A stretch of DNA of 64,000 bases from CAVYXZ01 sp965223835 (GTDB taxonomy: Bacteria; Chloroflexota; Anaerolineae; Aggregatilineales; Phototrophicaceae). The notes beneath the pieces were generated by a model. It did no database searches, was not told the origin of the DNA, and worked only from the letters and a program-made list of their open reading frames with translations. The translations under genes were made by a program, and so were the position numbers. Below, piece by piece: positions 50,099 to 57,925 of this stretch; the stretch's first letter is position 1, and every line of letters begins with the position of its first letter. Location: assembly GCA_965223835.1 (NCBI GenBank), contig CBDCXQ010000001.1, positions 806,001-870,000 on the forward strand, read 5' to 3'.

Positions 50099-50338
50099 AT
50101 GATTGAAGGGTCAATTGAGCAAGGTTTGAAAGCGATGGGCGCTGGTCTCGCCATGATCGGTGCGCTGGGGCCGGGTATCGGCATTGGGTTGCTGGTGCAG
50201 GGCGCGTTGCAGGCAATGGGGCGTAACCCGGATGCTGCTGGTACCATTCAGACGAACATGATTCTGGGTATCGTGTTTGCTGAAGCGGTCGCGATTTATG
50301 CGCTCGTGGTCGCGCTGATTATTCTGTTCGTGCTGTAG
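50099..50338 (+). CDS. atpE: ATP synthase Fo subunit c
   Basis: Rotor-ring subunit. 79 residues, two helices with the glycine-packed hairpin GALGPGIGIGLLVQGALQAMGRNPDA. The ion-binding Glu is in GIVFAEAVAIYALVVALI. Sodium-type rings keep a Gln in the first helix (GxGQG) and Ser after the Glu (ESTGIY). Here these are Ile and Ala, so proton use is predicted. AAGGGAGA lies before the ATG. A hairpin occupies the gap to atpF. Confidence 0.95.
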   Translation: MIEGSIEQGLKAMGAGLAMIGALGPGIGIGLLVQGALQAMGRNPDAAGTIQTNMILGIVFAEAVAIYALVVALIILFVL

Positions 50339-50351
50339 GCATTTGTGCGCA

Positions 50352-50399
50352 GGATACGCCTGTGATGAGCGAACTAGCTCGGTAGCAGCGGGTGTATCC
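50352..50399 (+). other. Intercistronic hairpin between atpE and atpF
   Basis: GGATACGCC (50352-50360) pairs with GGTGTATCC (50391-50399) including one G-T pair, with a small inner stem GAGC/GCTC (50367-50370, 50377-50380). No T-run follows, so it is not a standard terminator. It may protect atpE mRNA or adjust the c-to-b ratio. Confidence 0.45.
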
Positions 50400-50429
50400 G
50401 CAGTACGAATAGTGAGGAGTGACGTAAAT

Positions 50430-51224
50430 ATGACGTACAAGAAACTCATCATTGCGCTGACGATTATCGCACTGTTTGTCGCGGTTCCGGCAGCGTTGGC
50501 GACTGAAGAAAGCGGCAGTCCGCTGGGTGCACTGGGTATCAACCAGGGCTTTTTGATCGCGCAGTTGTTCAACTTCGGCATCATTTTCATCATGATGACG
50601 CGGTTGATGTGGACGCCCTTGATGAACATGCTGGATGCTCGTAGCGCAAAAATCCAAAAAGGGTTGGAAGATGCGCAGGCGGCGGCGAATGCGCGGATGA
50701 ATGCCGAGACCGAGGCTGAGAAGATCCTGCAGCAGGCACGCACCGAAGCGCAAGGCATCGTCGAAGAGGGTCGCAGCCGGGGCGAAGAAGTTGCCAAGCA
50801 GGTTGAGCAGGGCGCTCGTGACGAAGCCGATAAAATCCGGGCTGATGCACGTGAAGCCGCCGAAGAAGAACGTAATGCGCAACTGGCCGGTCTGCGCAGC
50901 CAGGTCGCGGCGATCTCGATTGCGGTTTCTCAGCAATTGATCGGCGAAGCGCTGGACGACAAGAAACAGCAGGCACTGATTAATGATTTCTTCGCCAAAG
51001 TGCCCGACGAAGCCAAATCCTTGTCGGGTGACGTGGAAGTGGTTAGCGCCATGCCATTGTCTGACAAAGAGCAGGCGGATGCCAAGAAGCAGATCGGTGC
51101 GGATAATGTGACATTCCGCGTTGACCCGGCTATCCTCGGTGGTCTCGTCGTGCGCAGCGGTGACCGCGTGGTGGATGGCAGCGTGCGTAGTGGCCTCAAC
51201 GAAATGGCACAGCGCCTGAACTAA
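50430..51224 (+). CDS. atpF: ATP synthase b subunit fused to a delta-like C-terminal domain
   Basis: 264 residues, versus about 160 for a plain b subunit. The ATG at 50430 follows GAGGAG; the frame start at 50343 has no ribosome site. The N-terminus looks like a cleavable signal peptide (YKKLIIALTIIALFVAVP, AALA-TEE), then the usual b membrane helix (LIAQLFNFGIIFIMMTRLMW) and a long charged coiled coil (about 70-180). The last 65 residues (VEVVSAMPLSDKEQADAK, ILGGLVVRSGDRVVDGSV) match the C-terminal part of the OSCP/delta subunit; its N-terminal helical domain is absent. This would join stator stalk and F1 cap in one chain. Confidence 0.88.
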   Translation: MTYKKLIIALTIIALFVAVPAALATEESGSPLGALGINQGFLIAQLFNFGIIFIMMTRLMWTPLMNMLDARSAKIQKGLEDAQAAANARMNAETEAEKILQQARTEAQGIVEEGRSRGEEVAKQVEQGARDEADKIRADAREAAEEERNAQLAGLRSQVAAISIAVSQQLIGEALDDKKQQALINDFFAKVPDEAKSLSGDVEVVSAMPLSDKEQADAKKQIGADNVTFRVDPAILGGLVVRSGDRVVDGSVRSGLNEMAQRLN

Positions 51225-51248
51225 AGCGGTACAACACAGCTTTTTCTG

Positions 51249-51279
51249 ACATGCCGGTCTCCCCGGCATGTTTGTATTT
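51249..51279 (+). terminator. Terminator after atpF
   Basis: A perfect 9-bp stem (ACATGCCGG, 51249-51257, with CCGGCATGT, 51263-51271) and a 5-base loop are followed by TTGTATTT, 24 bases after atpF. It closes the Fo operon, so atpH/A/G/D/C cannot be in the same transcript downstream. Confidence 0.75.
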
Positions 51280-51295
51280 CTGAGGTGGTTGGTGC

Positions 51296-51490
51296 ATGGA
51301 AGAATCGTGGCTCAACCCGGATTTTGCGATCAACTCAATTGTTACGCTGGTCAGCGCGATTTTGCTGCTGTTAATCGTGGTTCCGGCGGTCTTTGGCCTG
51401 TTATTTTATGGTATCCTCACCTTGATTGCCCGGCTCCAGGAATTGCAACGGACTGCTCGGCGCAAACCCGATGCGGAAGCCAGTGATTAA
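51296..51490 (+). CDS. Small single-pass membrane protein
   Basis: 64 residues: an acidic start (MEESWLNPDFAIN), one long hydrophobic stretch (about 15-42) and a basic then acidic tail (RTARRKPDAEASD). I do not recognise a family. It begins just after the atpF terminator with GAGGTGG upstream and ends five bases before murE, suggesting co-expression with murE. Confidence 0.6.
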   Translation: MEESWLNPDFAINSIVTLVSAILLLLIVVPAVFGLLFYGILTLIARLQELQRTARRKPDAEASD

Positions 51491-51495
51491 CCGCG

Positions 51496-53070
51496 ATGAA
51501 TCATCAACTTTCAGACCTGCTTAAAAATGTCCCCGCTGGTTGGATTATCAGTGCCAGTGGTGATGCCGAGATTACGGCCCCAGTTGTCGAATCCGATGCG
51601 GAACTGGAACCGGGTGGCGTCTTCGTAGCCCGAAGCGGTGCCAGCGTTGACGGACATGATTTCATTTCGCGGGCGATTGAGCGCGGTGCGTCGGCGATTG
51701 TCGGTGAAAAGCCGCTCAGTGACTTGCCCGTTCCCTACGTGCAGGTGACAAACGCTCAGGAAAGCATCGGTTATCTGGCAGCGGCCTACTGGGATTTCCC
51801 CTCGCGCAAAATGGTCGTCATCGGCGTAACTGGGACCAATGGCAAGACTACAACAACGATGATGATTTATCATATTTTGCACCATGCCCACAGTCTTAAC
51901 CCTGCTATCAATGGCGTTGGACTGGCAGGTATGATCTCAACTGTAGCCGCTGAGCTAGGCGATCGTTCGGCTGATACTGGTTTACATGTCACGACACCCA
52001 CCGCGCCGCAGATTCAAGCGCTACTGGCCCAGATGGTTGCCAACGGACTGAGAGTGTGTGTCCTTGAAATGACCAGTCACGGGCTGGCGCAGGGACGGCT
52101 GAATGGTGTGGATATTGATGTTGCGGTCTTAACCAATGTCACACATGAACATCTTGATTATCATGGCTCTTTTGAAGCCTATCGCGCTGCTAAAGGTCGA
52201 ATGTTTGCCATGTTGGCTACGTCTTATCGTAAGCACATAAGGAATTCAGAGGTAGAACAGCCCAAGATTGCTGTCATTAATGCCGACGACCCGAACGCTG
52301 ATTATTTTGCACAGTTCGCTGCTGACAAAATCATAACGTATGGCTCCCAACCCGATGCTGATTTTTTGCGGGTGTTTGACCCGAATATGAATATTCGTGA
52401 GAAGGGGCGCAGCCGTAATCCCTTGTTCATAAGGCCACCTTTTCCGGGTGAACACAATCAATATAACACGCTAGCCGCTGTTGCCACTGCGCGACAATTG
52501 GAAGTGACACCAAGAGATTGCCGGGTTGCATTACATAAGGTAATGGTTGAAGGCATTCCCGGACGGCTGGAACGCATAGACGAGGGACAGGACTTCACCG
52601 CGATGGTTGATTTTGCGCATACGCCCGACGCACTCGAAAAGGTGTTACAAGCCGGGCGACAGCTGCTCGAACCAGGTAAGAAAATCATCGCTGTGTTTGG
52701 CAGCGCGGGCCTGCGGGATAAGGAAAAACGTCGCTTGATGTCGGAGATTTCCGCACGATTGGCGGACATCACCATCCTGACCGCCGAAGATCCCCGCACC
52801 GAATCACTTGACGACATTTTGCAGACGATGGCAATGGCTTGCGAGTCGCAGGGCGGCATTGAAGGTGAGACATTTTATCGCGTGCCAGATCGCGGTGAGG
52901 CATTGTACCGTGCCTGCCAACTGGCGCAACTGGGTGATCTGGTGATGGCCTGCGGCAAGGGCCACGAACAGAGTATGTGCTTCGGGACCATCGAGTATCC
53001 CTGGGATGACCGCGATGCACTGCGGGCCGCCCTGCGTGGCGAACCACTCAAGACGCTGCCGACGGCTTAG
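51496..53070 (+). CDS. murE: UDP-N-acetylmuramyl-tripeptide synthetase (MurE family)
   Basis: Adds the third residue (a diamino acid) to the peptidoglycan stem. 524 residues. Seen: the N-terminal UDP-binding domain with GGVFVARSGASVDGHDF, the P-loop VVIGVTGTNGKTTTTMM, TTPTAPQIQALL, EMTSHGLAQGRL, NVTHEHLDYHGSFEAYRAAKG (carbamylated Lys nearby), FAHTPDALEKVL and GKGHEQSMCFG. The amino-acid specificity motif, DNPR in meso-DAP enzymes, reads EDPRTE here. The third residue is therefore uncertain; the rest of the dcw cluster is 38 kb away. Confidence 0.93.
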   Translation: MNHQLSDLLKNVPAGWIISASGDAEITAPVVESDAELEPGGVFVARSGASVDGHDFISRAIERGASAIVGEKPLSDLPVPYVQVTNAQESIGYLAAAYWDFPSRKMVVIGVTGTNGKTTTTMMIYHILHHAHSLNPAINGVGLAGMISTVAAELGDRSADTGLHVTTPTAPQIQALLAQMVANGLRVCVLEMTSHGLAQGRLNGVDIDVAVLTNVTHEHLDYHGSFEAYRAAKGRMFAMLATSYRKHIRNSEVEQPKIAVINADDPNADYFAQFAADKIITYGSQPDADFLRVFDPNMNIREKGRSRNPLFIRPPFPGEHNQYNTLAAVATARQLEVTPRDCRVALHKVMVEGIPGRLERIDEGQDFTAMVDFAHTPDALEKVLQAGRQLLEPGKKIIAVFGSAGLRDKEKRRLMSEISARLADITILTAEDPRTESLDDILQTMAMACESQGGIEGETFYRVPDRGEALYRACQLAQLGDLVMACGKGHEQSMCFGTIEYPWDDRDALRAALRGEPLKTLPTA

Positions 53071-53078
53071 CAATAGGC

Positions 53079-54133
53079 ATGATCGATAGACGGATGAGGA
53101 CGAGAAATCTGTCCGTCTATCTATTTTTTGGACTGATATTGATAATTATTTTTGTATTCCGCAATTTCCCACCACAAGATGTAGCGTGCCAAATTGAAAC
53201 ATCTGTCCCACGTACAATTGTCGACAGCTCAATTGAAATAGCTGGTATCTGGGCAAAAGACTTTGAAATTGACTACACTCGAAGCGATACTTTTGCAACT
53301 ATTGATGATGGTTTCATAACGTCGAAAACCTGTGGTGAAGTCGTTGCCTTTGGTGCCAATACTGGTAACCTGATTTGGCGAACAGGTGGAATCGTTAGCC
53401 CAACAGATTTGAGTGTAGATGGAAAAAATGGCTTGGTGTATGTAACAGGTCAACAAGAAATCCACGCATTATCTTTAACGGATGGTCAGTTTGTTTGGTC
53501 TAACGATTCAGAACTGTTTGAACGAGCAGGTGTCTTAACCAACTTGCTAGAAGATGGTCGATTAGTTGTCGATGTTATGGGTAGAGGAGGTACTATATCG
53601 ATAACAAGCAGGGGGTTCTTGGAGATCAATTTGAACTACCTCCGGGAACCCGATTTTACGATGGAAATTTTACAATTGTCACCAGTGTTGGTGAAATTAG
53701 AACGCTGGACTCTCAGTCAGATACCGAATTATGGTCATTTGGAGATTTATCAGGCTCCTGGACAATTGACGTATTTGCCGACAATAATCTACTGACCATT
53801 CGCTGGTTTGACACCGAACCTGATCCGGGCATTATCGCTATTAGACTCAGCACAGGAGAGGTACTGTGGCATTGGCAGGAAGGCAAAATTGCCTCTAATG
53901 TTATAGGCAAAGATGGAATGCTCTATCTTTTGACAGTAGATGCTGAACTTGTGATGATCGATTTAACCAGTGGAAGATCATCAAACATTATCCAGTTTGG
54001 TGAACCGAGTAAGTTTGACAATACATTACAAAACAGTCAAGTTGTCCTAGAAAAGAGTTTGATTGGAATCTATTTTCAAGATCAGAATAACCTTTCAGTT
54101 TACGAAATAGTAGATGAAAAAAGCGAAGGTTGA
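53079..54133 (+). pseudogene. Frameshifted PQQ-type beta-propeller protein
   Basis: The frame from the ATG at 53079 encodes a membrane helix (VYLFFGLILIIIFVF) and repeats like those of PQQ propellers (GEVVAFGANTGNLIWRTG, GQQEIHALSLTDGQFVWSN). Near 53585-53600 it loses this pattern and ends at 53795. A frame one base away takes over at about 53588 (YYIDNKQGVLGDQFELPPG) and continues through GIIAIRLSTGEVLWHWQEG and AELVMIDLTSG to 54133. The two parts form one protein of about 350 residues. The break falls in a GAGGAGG repeat, so either a recent mutation or a base-call error is possible. The gene is AT-rich. Confidence 0.75.
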
Positions 54134-54200
54134 TCGTTGGGTAGGGGCGGTGGTGGGGTTTTGCGCGTTATGGTACAATGCCGGGCTGTGAGGGGATAAA

Positions 54201-55097
54201 ATGACCGACTTAGGAATTGTTATCCTCAACTGGAACACTTCTGAGTTGCTGCAACGCTGCCTCGAAACTGTCATGGCAAGTCAGGGTGATTTCACTTATA
54301 AAGTCGTTGTGGTGGATAATGCCTCCACCGATGACAGTGTGGCGATGGTACGCGAGAAGTTTCCAGAGGTAGAGGTCATCGCCAGCGAGATTAACGGCGG
54401 CTATCCGTATGGCAATAATCTGGGGCTGCGGGCGCTGGGGTTTCATGGGCCGGGGCACGCGGATGCGGATGCGCCGCGCTATGCGGTCCTCCTGAATCCC
54501 GATACTGAAGTGCCCCCGGATGCCTTTGCGCAGATGACCCACTATATGGATGCGCGACCGGAGATTGGCGTTGCCGGGCCGAAACTGGTCCTGCTGGATG
54601 GTAGCCTTGATCTGGCATGTCGGCGCAGTTTCCCGACGCCGCTGGTCTCATTGTATCGATTTTCGGGCCTGGCAAAGCTGTTCCCAAAGAGTCCGCGCTT
54701 TGCCCGGTATAATATGACTTTTGCTGACCCCGACCAGGAATTGGAAGTGGATTCAGTGGTCGGAGCCTACATGCAGGTGCGCCGGGAAGCGATTGAACAG
54801 GTGGGCCTGCTGGATGAAACGTTCTTCATGTATGGAGAGGATCTGGATTGGGCGTACAGGATCAAGACCGCCGGTTGGAAGGTGTATTATCACCCGAAGG
54901 TGCAGGTGACTCACGTCAAACGCGCCGCCAGCCGTCAGAGTCAGCGCGCACAGTTCGAGTTCCAACGGGCGATGTTGCTGTTTTACCGGAAACATTACCG
55001 GCGGACGACCCCGCTGTGGCTGCATCTGCTGGTGATGCTGGGCCTGTTGGTGAAGGGCGGTCCCCAATTACTGCCGGAGATACGCAAGCTCGCGTAG
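54201..55097 (+). CDS. GT2-family glycosyltransferase, rhamnosyltransferase-like
   Basis: 298 residues. GT-A fold: LGIVILNWNTSELLQRCLET, KVVVVDNASTDDSVAMV, NGGYPYGNNLGLRAL, the DxD-type LLNPDTEVPP, and the acceptor motif FMYGEDLDWAYRIKTAGWKVYYHP. C-terminal AFxxYRKHY-type region (LLFYRKHYRRTTPLW) fits membrane association. Such enzymes transfer sugars in O-antigen or exopolysaccharide assembly. It overlaps the next gene by about 80 bases in another frame and forms a surface-glycan pair with it. Confidence 0.9.
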   Translation: MTDLGIVILNWNTSELLQRCLETVMASQGDFTYKVVVVDNASTDDSVAMVREKFPEVEVIASEINGGYPYGNNLGLRALGFHGPGHADADAPRYAVLLNPDTEVPPDAFAQMTHYMDARPEIGVAGPKLVLLDGSLDLACRRSFPTPLVSLYRFSGLAKLFPKSPRFARYNMTFADPDQELEVDSVVGAYMQVRREAIEQVGLLDETFFMYGEDLDWAYRIKTAGWKVYYHPKVQVTHVKRAASRQSQRAQFEFQRAMLLFYRKHYRRTTPLWLHLLVMLGLLVKGGPQLLPEIRKLA

Positions 55098-56548
55098 AAC
55101 TGCCCGCGAACGTCATTCAATCCCGTCGGGTTCGCGCGCTCTTAAGCCTCATATTGTTTAGCTTCGACCTCGTGGCACTGGTCGTGGCCTTTACACTGGC
55201 TTACCATGCCCGTAACGTCCTCGACATTTTTCTAATTCCGGCCAATCCGCCGGCGTTTGAGCAGTACATCCCGACTCTGATTTTGCACGTCGTCACCACG
55301 ATGGTCATTCTGTATGCCTCGCGCCTCTATCATCTGCCGCGTGCCACCAGCCGGATTGACCAGATGCGCAAAGATTTAAGCGCGATTATGCTGGGCGCGG
55401 TGCTGGCGTTTGGGTTACAGGGCCTGGTCCTGACGGCGATTTTCCAGGGGACACCCTATCAGGTTGATTATCCACGCAGCCTGTTCGTCTACGCGTGGTT
55501 TTTCAGCAGCGTACTCGTCGAACTGGGTCGCGAGTTTTATCGCTTGATTCGGTATTATTTGCGGCGCTGGGAAATCGACAGCGAAAATCTGCTGATAATC
55601 GGCAATGGCAAAGTAGCCCGCGAGATCACAGGCCGCATCAAGAATCGCACCGAACTCGGTTATAACCTGGTGGGGGTGGTCTCGCCGCGCAAAAATGGCC
55701 GAACGACTGTTTCCGGCGTACCGATCATTGGCACTTACGAGAACATCCCGGATTTGATCGACAATCTCGGCGTTGAGCAGGTGATTATTGCCCTGCCCGA
55801 AGCGCAACGCAACGAACTGGTCAACCTGATTACGCAGTGCCAGCGCGGGCATGTCGACATTAAAGTTTACCCGGACCTGTTTGCTTATATGGCAGGCGAT
55901 CTGAACCTGGATGAATTGGGCGGTATGCCGCTCATTACCGTGCGTGATATTGCGTTGCGTGGCTGGAAACTGAGCCTTAAACGCGGGCTGGATATTCTCG
56001 GTTCGCTGGTCGGGTTGGTGGCGTTCGCGCCGCTGATGCTCTTCACGGCCCTGTTGATCAAACTGGAATCCGATGGGCCGACCTTTTACATTCAAGAGCG
56101 CATGGGGTTGGATGGCAAACCCTTCCCGATGATTAAGTTCCGCTCGATGCGGGCCGATGCCGAAAGCAGTGGCCCTGGTTGGACGGTGGAAAATGACCCT
56201 CGGCGTACCCATCTGGGTGAGATCATGCGGCGCACCAATTGGGATGAGATGCCGCAGCTCATTAACGTGCTACTGGGGCACATGAGCCTCGTGGGGCCAC
56301 GCCCGGAACGCCCCGTATATGTTCATGAATTCCGCGAACAGATCCCGCGTTACATGGAACGTCATCGCGAAAAAGCCGGGATGACGGGTTGGGCACAGGT
56401 TAACGGTTTGCGTGGTGATACCTCAATTGCTGAACGCACTTCCTACGATTTATGGTACGTTGAAAACTGGTCGATCTGGCTCGATATTCGGATTATTCTG
56501 CGTACCCTGCTGATGGTCATCCTCCGCTCGGACAAAAACGCCTACTAG
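55016..56548 (+). CDS. Polyprenyl glycosylphosphotransferase for exopolysaccharide
   Basis: Starts polysaccharide synthesis by placing a sugar-phosphate on undecaprenyl phosphate. About 510 residues from a GTG at 55016. The open frame reaches 54848, but everything before about 55060 is antiparallel in style to the overlapping glycosyltransferase and not family-like; no ATG is available near the expected start, so this start is uncertain. Five N-terminal helices, a central NAD-like domain (NLLIIGNGKVAREITGR) and the catalytic C-terminal domain follow: RGLDILGSLVGLVAF, FYIQERMGLDGKPFPMIKFR, DEMPQLINVLLGHMSLVGPR and GMTGWAQVNG. Confidence 0.88.
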   Translation: MAASAGDAGPVGEGRSPITAGDTQARVELPANVIQSRRVRALLSLILFSFDLVALVVAFTLAYHARNVLDIFLIPANPPAFEQYIPTLILHVVTTMVILYASRLYHLPRATSRIDQMRKDLSAIMLGAVLAFGLQGLVLTAIFQGTPYQVDYPRSLFVYAWFFSSVLVELGREFYRLIRYYLRRWEIDSENLLIIGNGKVAREITGRIKNRTELGYNLVGVVSPRKNGRTTVSGVPIIGTYENIPDLIDNLGVEQVIIALPEAQRNELVNLITQCQRGHVDIKVYPDLFAYMAGDLNLDELGGMPLITVRDIALRGWKLSLKRGLDILGSLVGLVAFAPLMLFTALLIKLESDGPTFYIQERMGLDGKPFPMIKFRSMRADAESSGPGWTVENDPRRTHLGEIMRRTNWDEMPQLINVLLGHMSLVGPRPERPVYVHEFREQIPRYMERHREKAGMTGWAQVNGLRGDTSIAERTSYDLWYVENWSIWLDIRIILRTLLMVILRSDKNAY

Positions 56549-56552
56549 CCCA

Positions 56553-56852
56553 ATGGACTTAAAGACACTCGAAGCCGCTATGCACGCCTTTGTCGAGAGC
56601 AAAGGCTGGTATGAACCCGATTCTCCCCGACCCCAGACCACCAAGAACCTCGCCATCTCGCTGGTATTGGAAGCCAGTGAGGTACTTGAGCACTATCAAT
56701 GGTCAGAAAATGCTAACGATAGCGCTGAACTCGCCAGTGAGCTGGCTGATGTCATGCTATACTTGCTTCAAATCGCCAGTATCAATGAGATTGATCTGGG
56801 ACAGGCCGTTCTGGATAAGCTGGATACGAATTACAAGCGAACCTGGGAGTAA
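56553..56852 (+). CDS. MazG-like nucleotide pyrophosphohydrolase
   Basis: 99 residues, all-alpha. Metal-binding acidic residues occur in the MazG pattern: LVLEASEVLEHYQW and ELADVMLYLLQIA. NLAISL before the first acidic helix is also typical of the single-domain MazG-like group that hydrolyses unusual (d)NTPs. It follows the sugar transferase by four bases and precedes an APH-fold gene by five, so they are probably co-transcribed. Substrate unknown. Confidence 0.88.
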   Translation: MDLKTLEAAMHAFVESKGWYEPDSPRPQTTKNLAISLVLEASEVLEHYQWSENANDSAELASELADVMLYLLQIASINEIDLGQAVLDKLDTNYKRTWE

Positions 56853-56857
56853 GTGGT

Positions 56858-57925
56858 ATGGCGGATGCTGCTCTAGATTGGGCGTGGCCGTTTTCCCGAT
56901 CTGAGTTAATGGCAGGGCTACGCCGTTATCTGGCGGCGGGTTCATTGCGCCTGTTGGATATTCAAGAAATCGCTATGCCAACGATGCTGCCATCGCTGAA
57001 CCATACCGGAACGAAACTGAGTGCGTTCGCCGTCGGTGTGCGTATTGATGGCACTGAGCAGAACCTCCCGCTGTTACTCAAGGAACCACCGATTAGTCGT
57101 ACTGGCCGTGTGTTGCGGGCAATTGGTCAGCGGGAATATGGCGTTTACCGCCGGTTGGCTCAACATTTGCCGATGCTGGTACCCGGTCTGGTCGCCGGTG
57201 ATGAGATTGATGGTTGGCTGATCCTCGAAGTGTTGACCGGCTTGCGCCCGACTGCCGAGTGGACTCCAGCAGATTATGAAGAAGCCATTGTTAACCTGGC
57301 GAATTTGCATGACCGCTTCTGGGGGCTGTCCCAGGATCTGGCAAATTACCCCTGGCTGGCGCGCCCGTTGGATGATGATTATCAGGATACGATGGCGGCG
57401 GCGCGCGAGATTTCGCGTCATCTCAAGCGTAATCCCCATCTCTTCTGGCTGAAAATCCCGGCGAATCGTGAACTCTTGGACCAGCTTACCGATTCGGCTG
57501 ACGCTATCGCGGATCCGTTGACCGACGAGATGTTGACGTTGATCCATGGTGATTACTGGCCTGGCAATATCGCCCGCCCGATTGATGGTCGCCAGGTGGT
57601 ATTCGACTGGCAGTTAGCCGGTATTGCTCCAGCTATCCTTGATCTGGTCTGGTTTATCCAGGCGACTCGCCTTCAGATTGAGCCGAGTATGCCCATTACT
57701 GATATGGTTGCTTGCTATCGTCAAAGCGCAAAGCGCCTGTTTAAGCCCGATTGGGATGATGACCATTTCCAGGAGTTGTGGGATCACGCCCTGATGTGGC
57801 TATTTATGACGCACTGGTTGGCGAAACTCAGCAATATGACTCCCGAAACCTATGCCCTGATTGACGAACGGTTCCAGGAAATCTGGGTGGAGCCAGTACG
57901 CGCGGCTGCCGAACGACGACTTTAA
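56858..57925 (+). CDS. APH-fold phosphotransferase
   Basis: 355 residues. The kinase-like fold shows a lobe-linking WLILEVLTGLRPTAEW, the catalytic loop LIHGDYWPGNIARP (HGDxxxxN) and the metal-binding VVFDWQLAGIAPAILDLVWF. Proteins of this superfamily phosphorylate aminoglycosides, choline, homoserine, sugars or macrolides; nothing here favours a drug. Its context among glycan genes may point to a small metabolite. It overlaps the end of a convergent aldo/keto reductase gene by four bases. Confidence 0.85.
   Translation: MADAALDWAWPFSRSELMAGLRRYLAAGSLRLLDIQEIAMPTMLPSLNHTGTKLSAFAVGVRIDGTEQNLPLLLKEPPISRTGRVLRAIGQREYGVYRRLAQHLPMLVPGLVAGDEIDGWLILEVLTGLRPTAEWTPADYEEAIVNLANLHDRFWGLSQDLANYPWLARPLDDDYQDTMAAAREISRHLKRNPHLFWLKIPANRELLDQLTDSADAIADPLTDEMLTLIHGDYWPGNIARPIDGRQVVFDWQLAGIAPAILDLVWFIQATRLQIEPSMPITDMVACYRQSAKRLFKPDWDDDHFQELWDHALMWLFMTHWLAKLSNMTPETYALIDERFQEIWVEPVRAAAERRL

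Noticed and set aside
50099..50338. Sodium-driven c-ring
   Set aside because: The Gln and Ser ligands of Na+ rings are replaced by Ile and Ala.
56858..57925. Aminoglycoside resistance kinase
   Set aside because: Only the general APH fold motifs are present; nothing specific to drug substrates, and the context is glycan and housekeeping genes.
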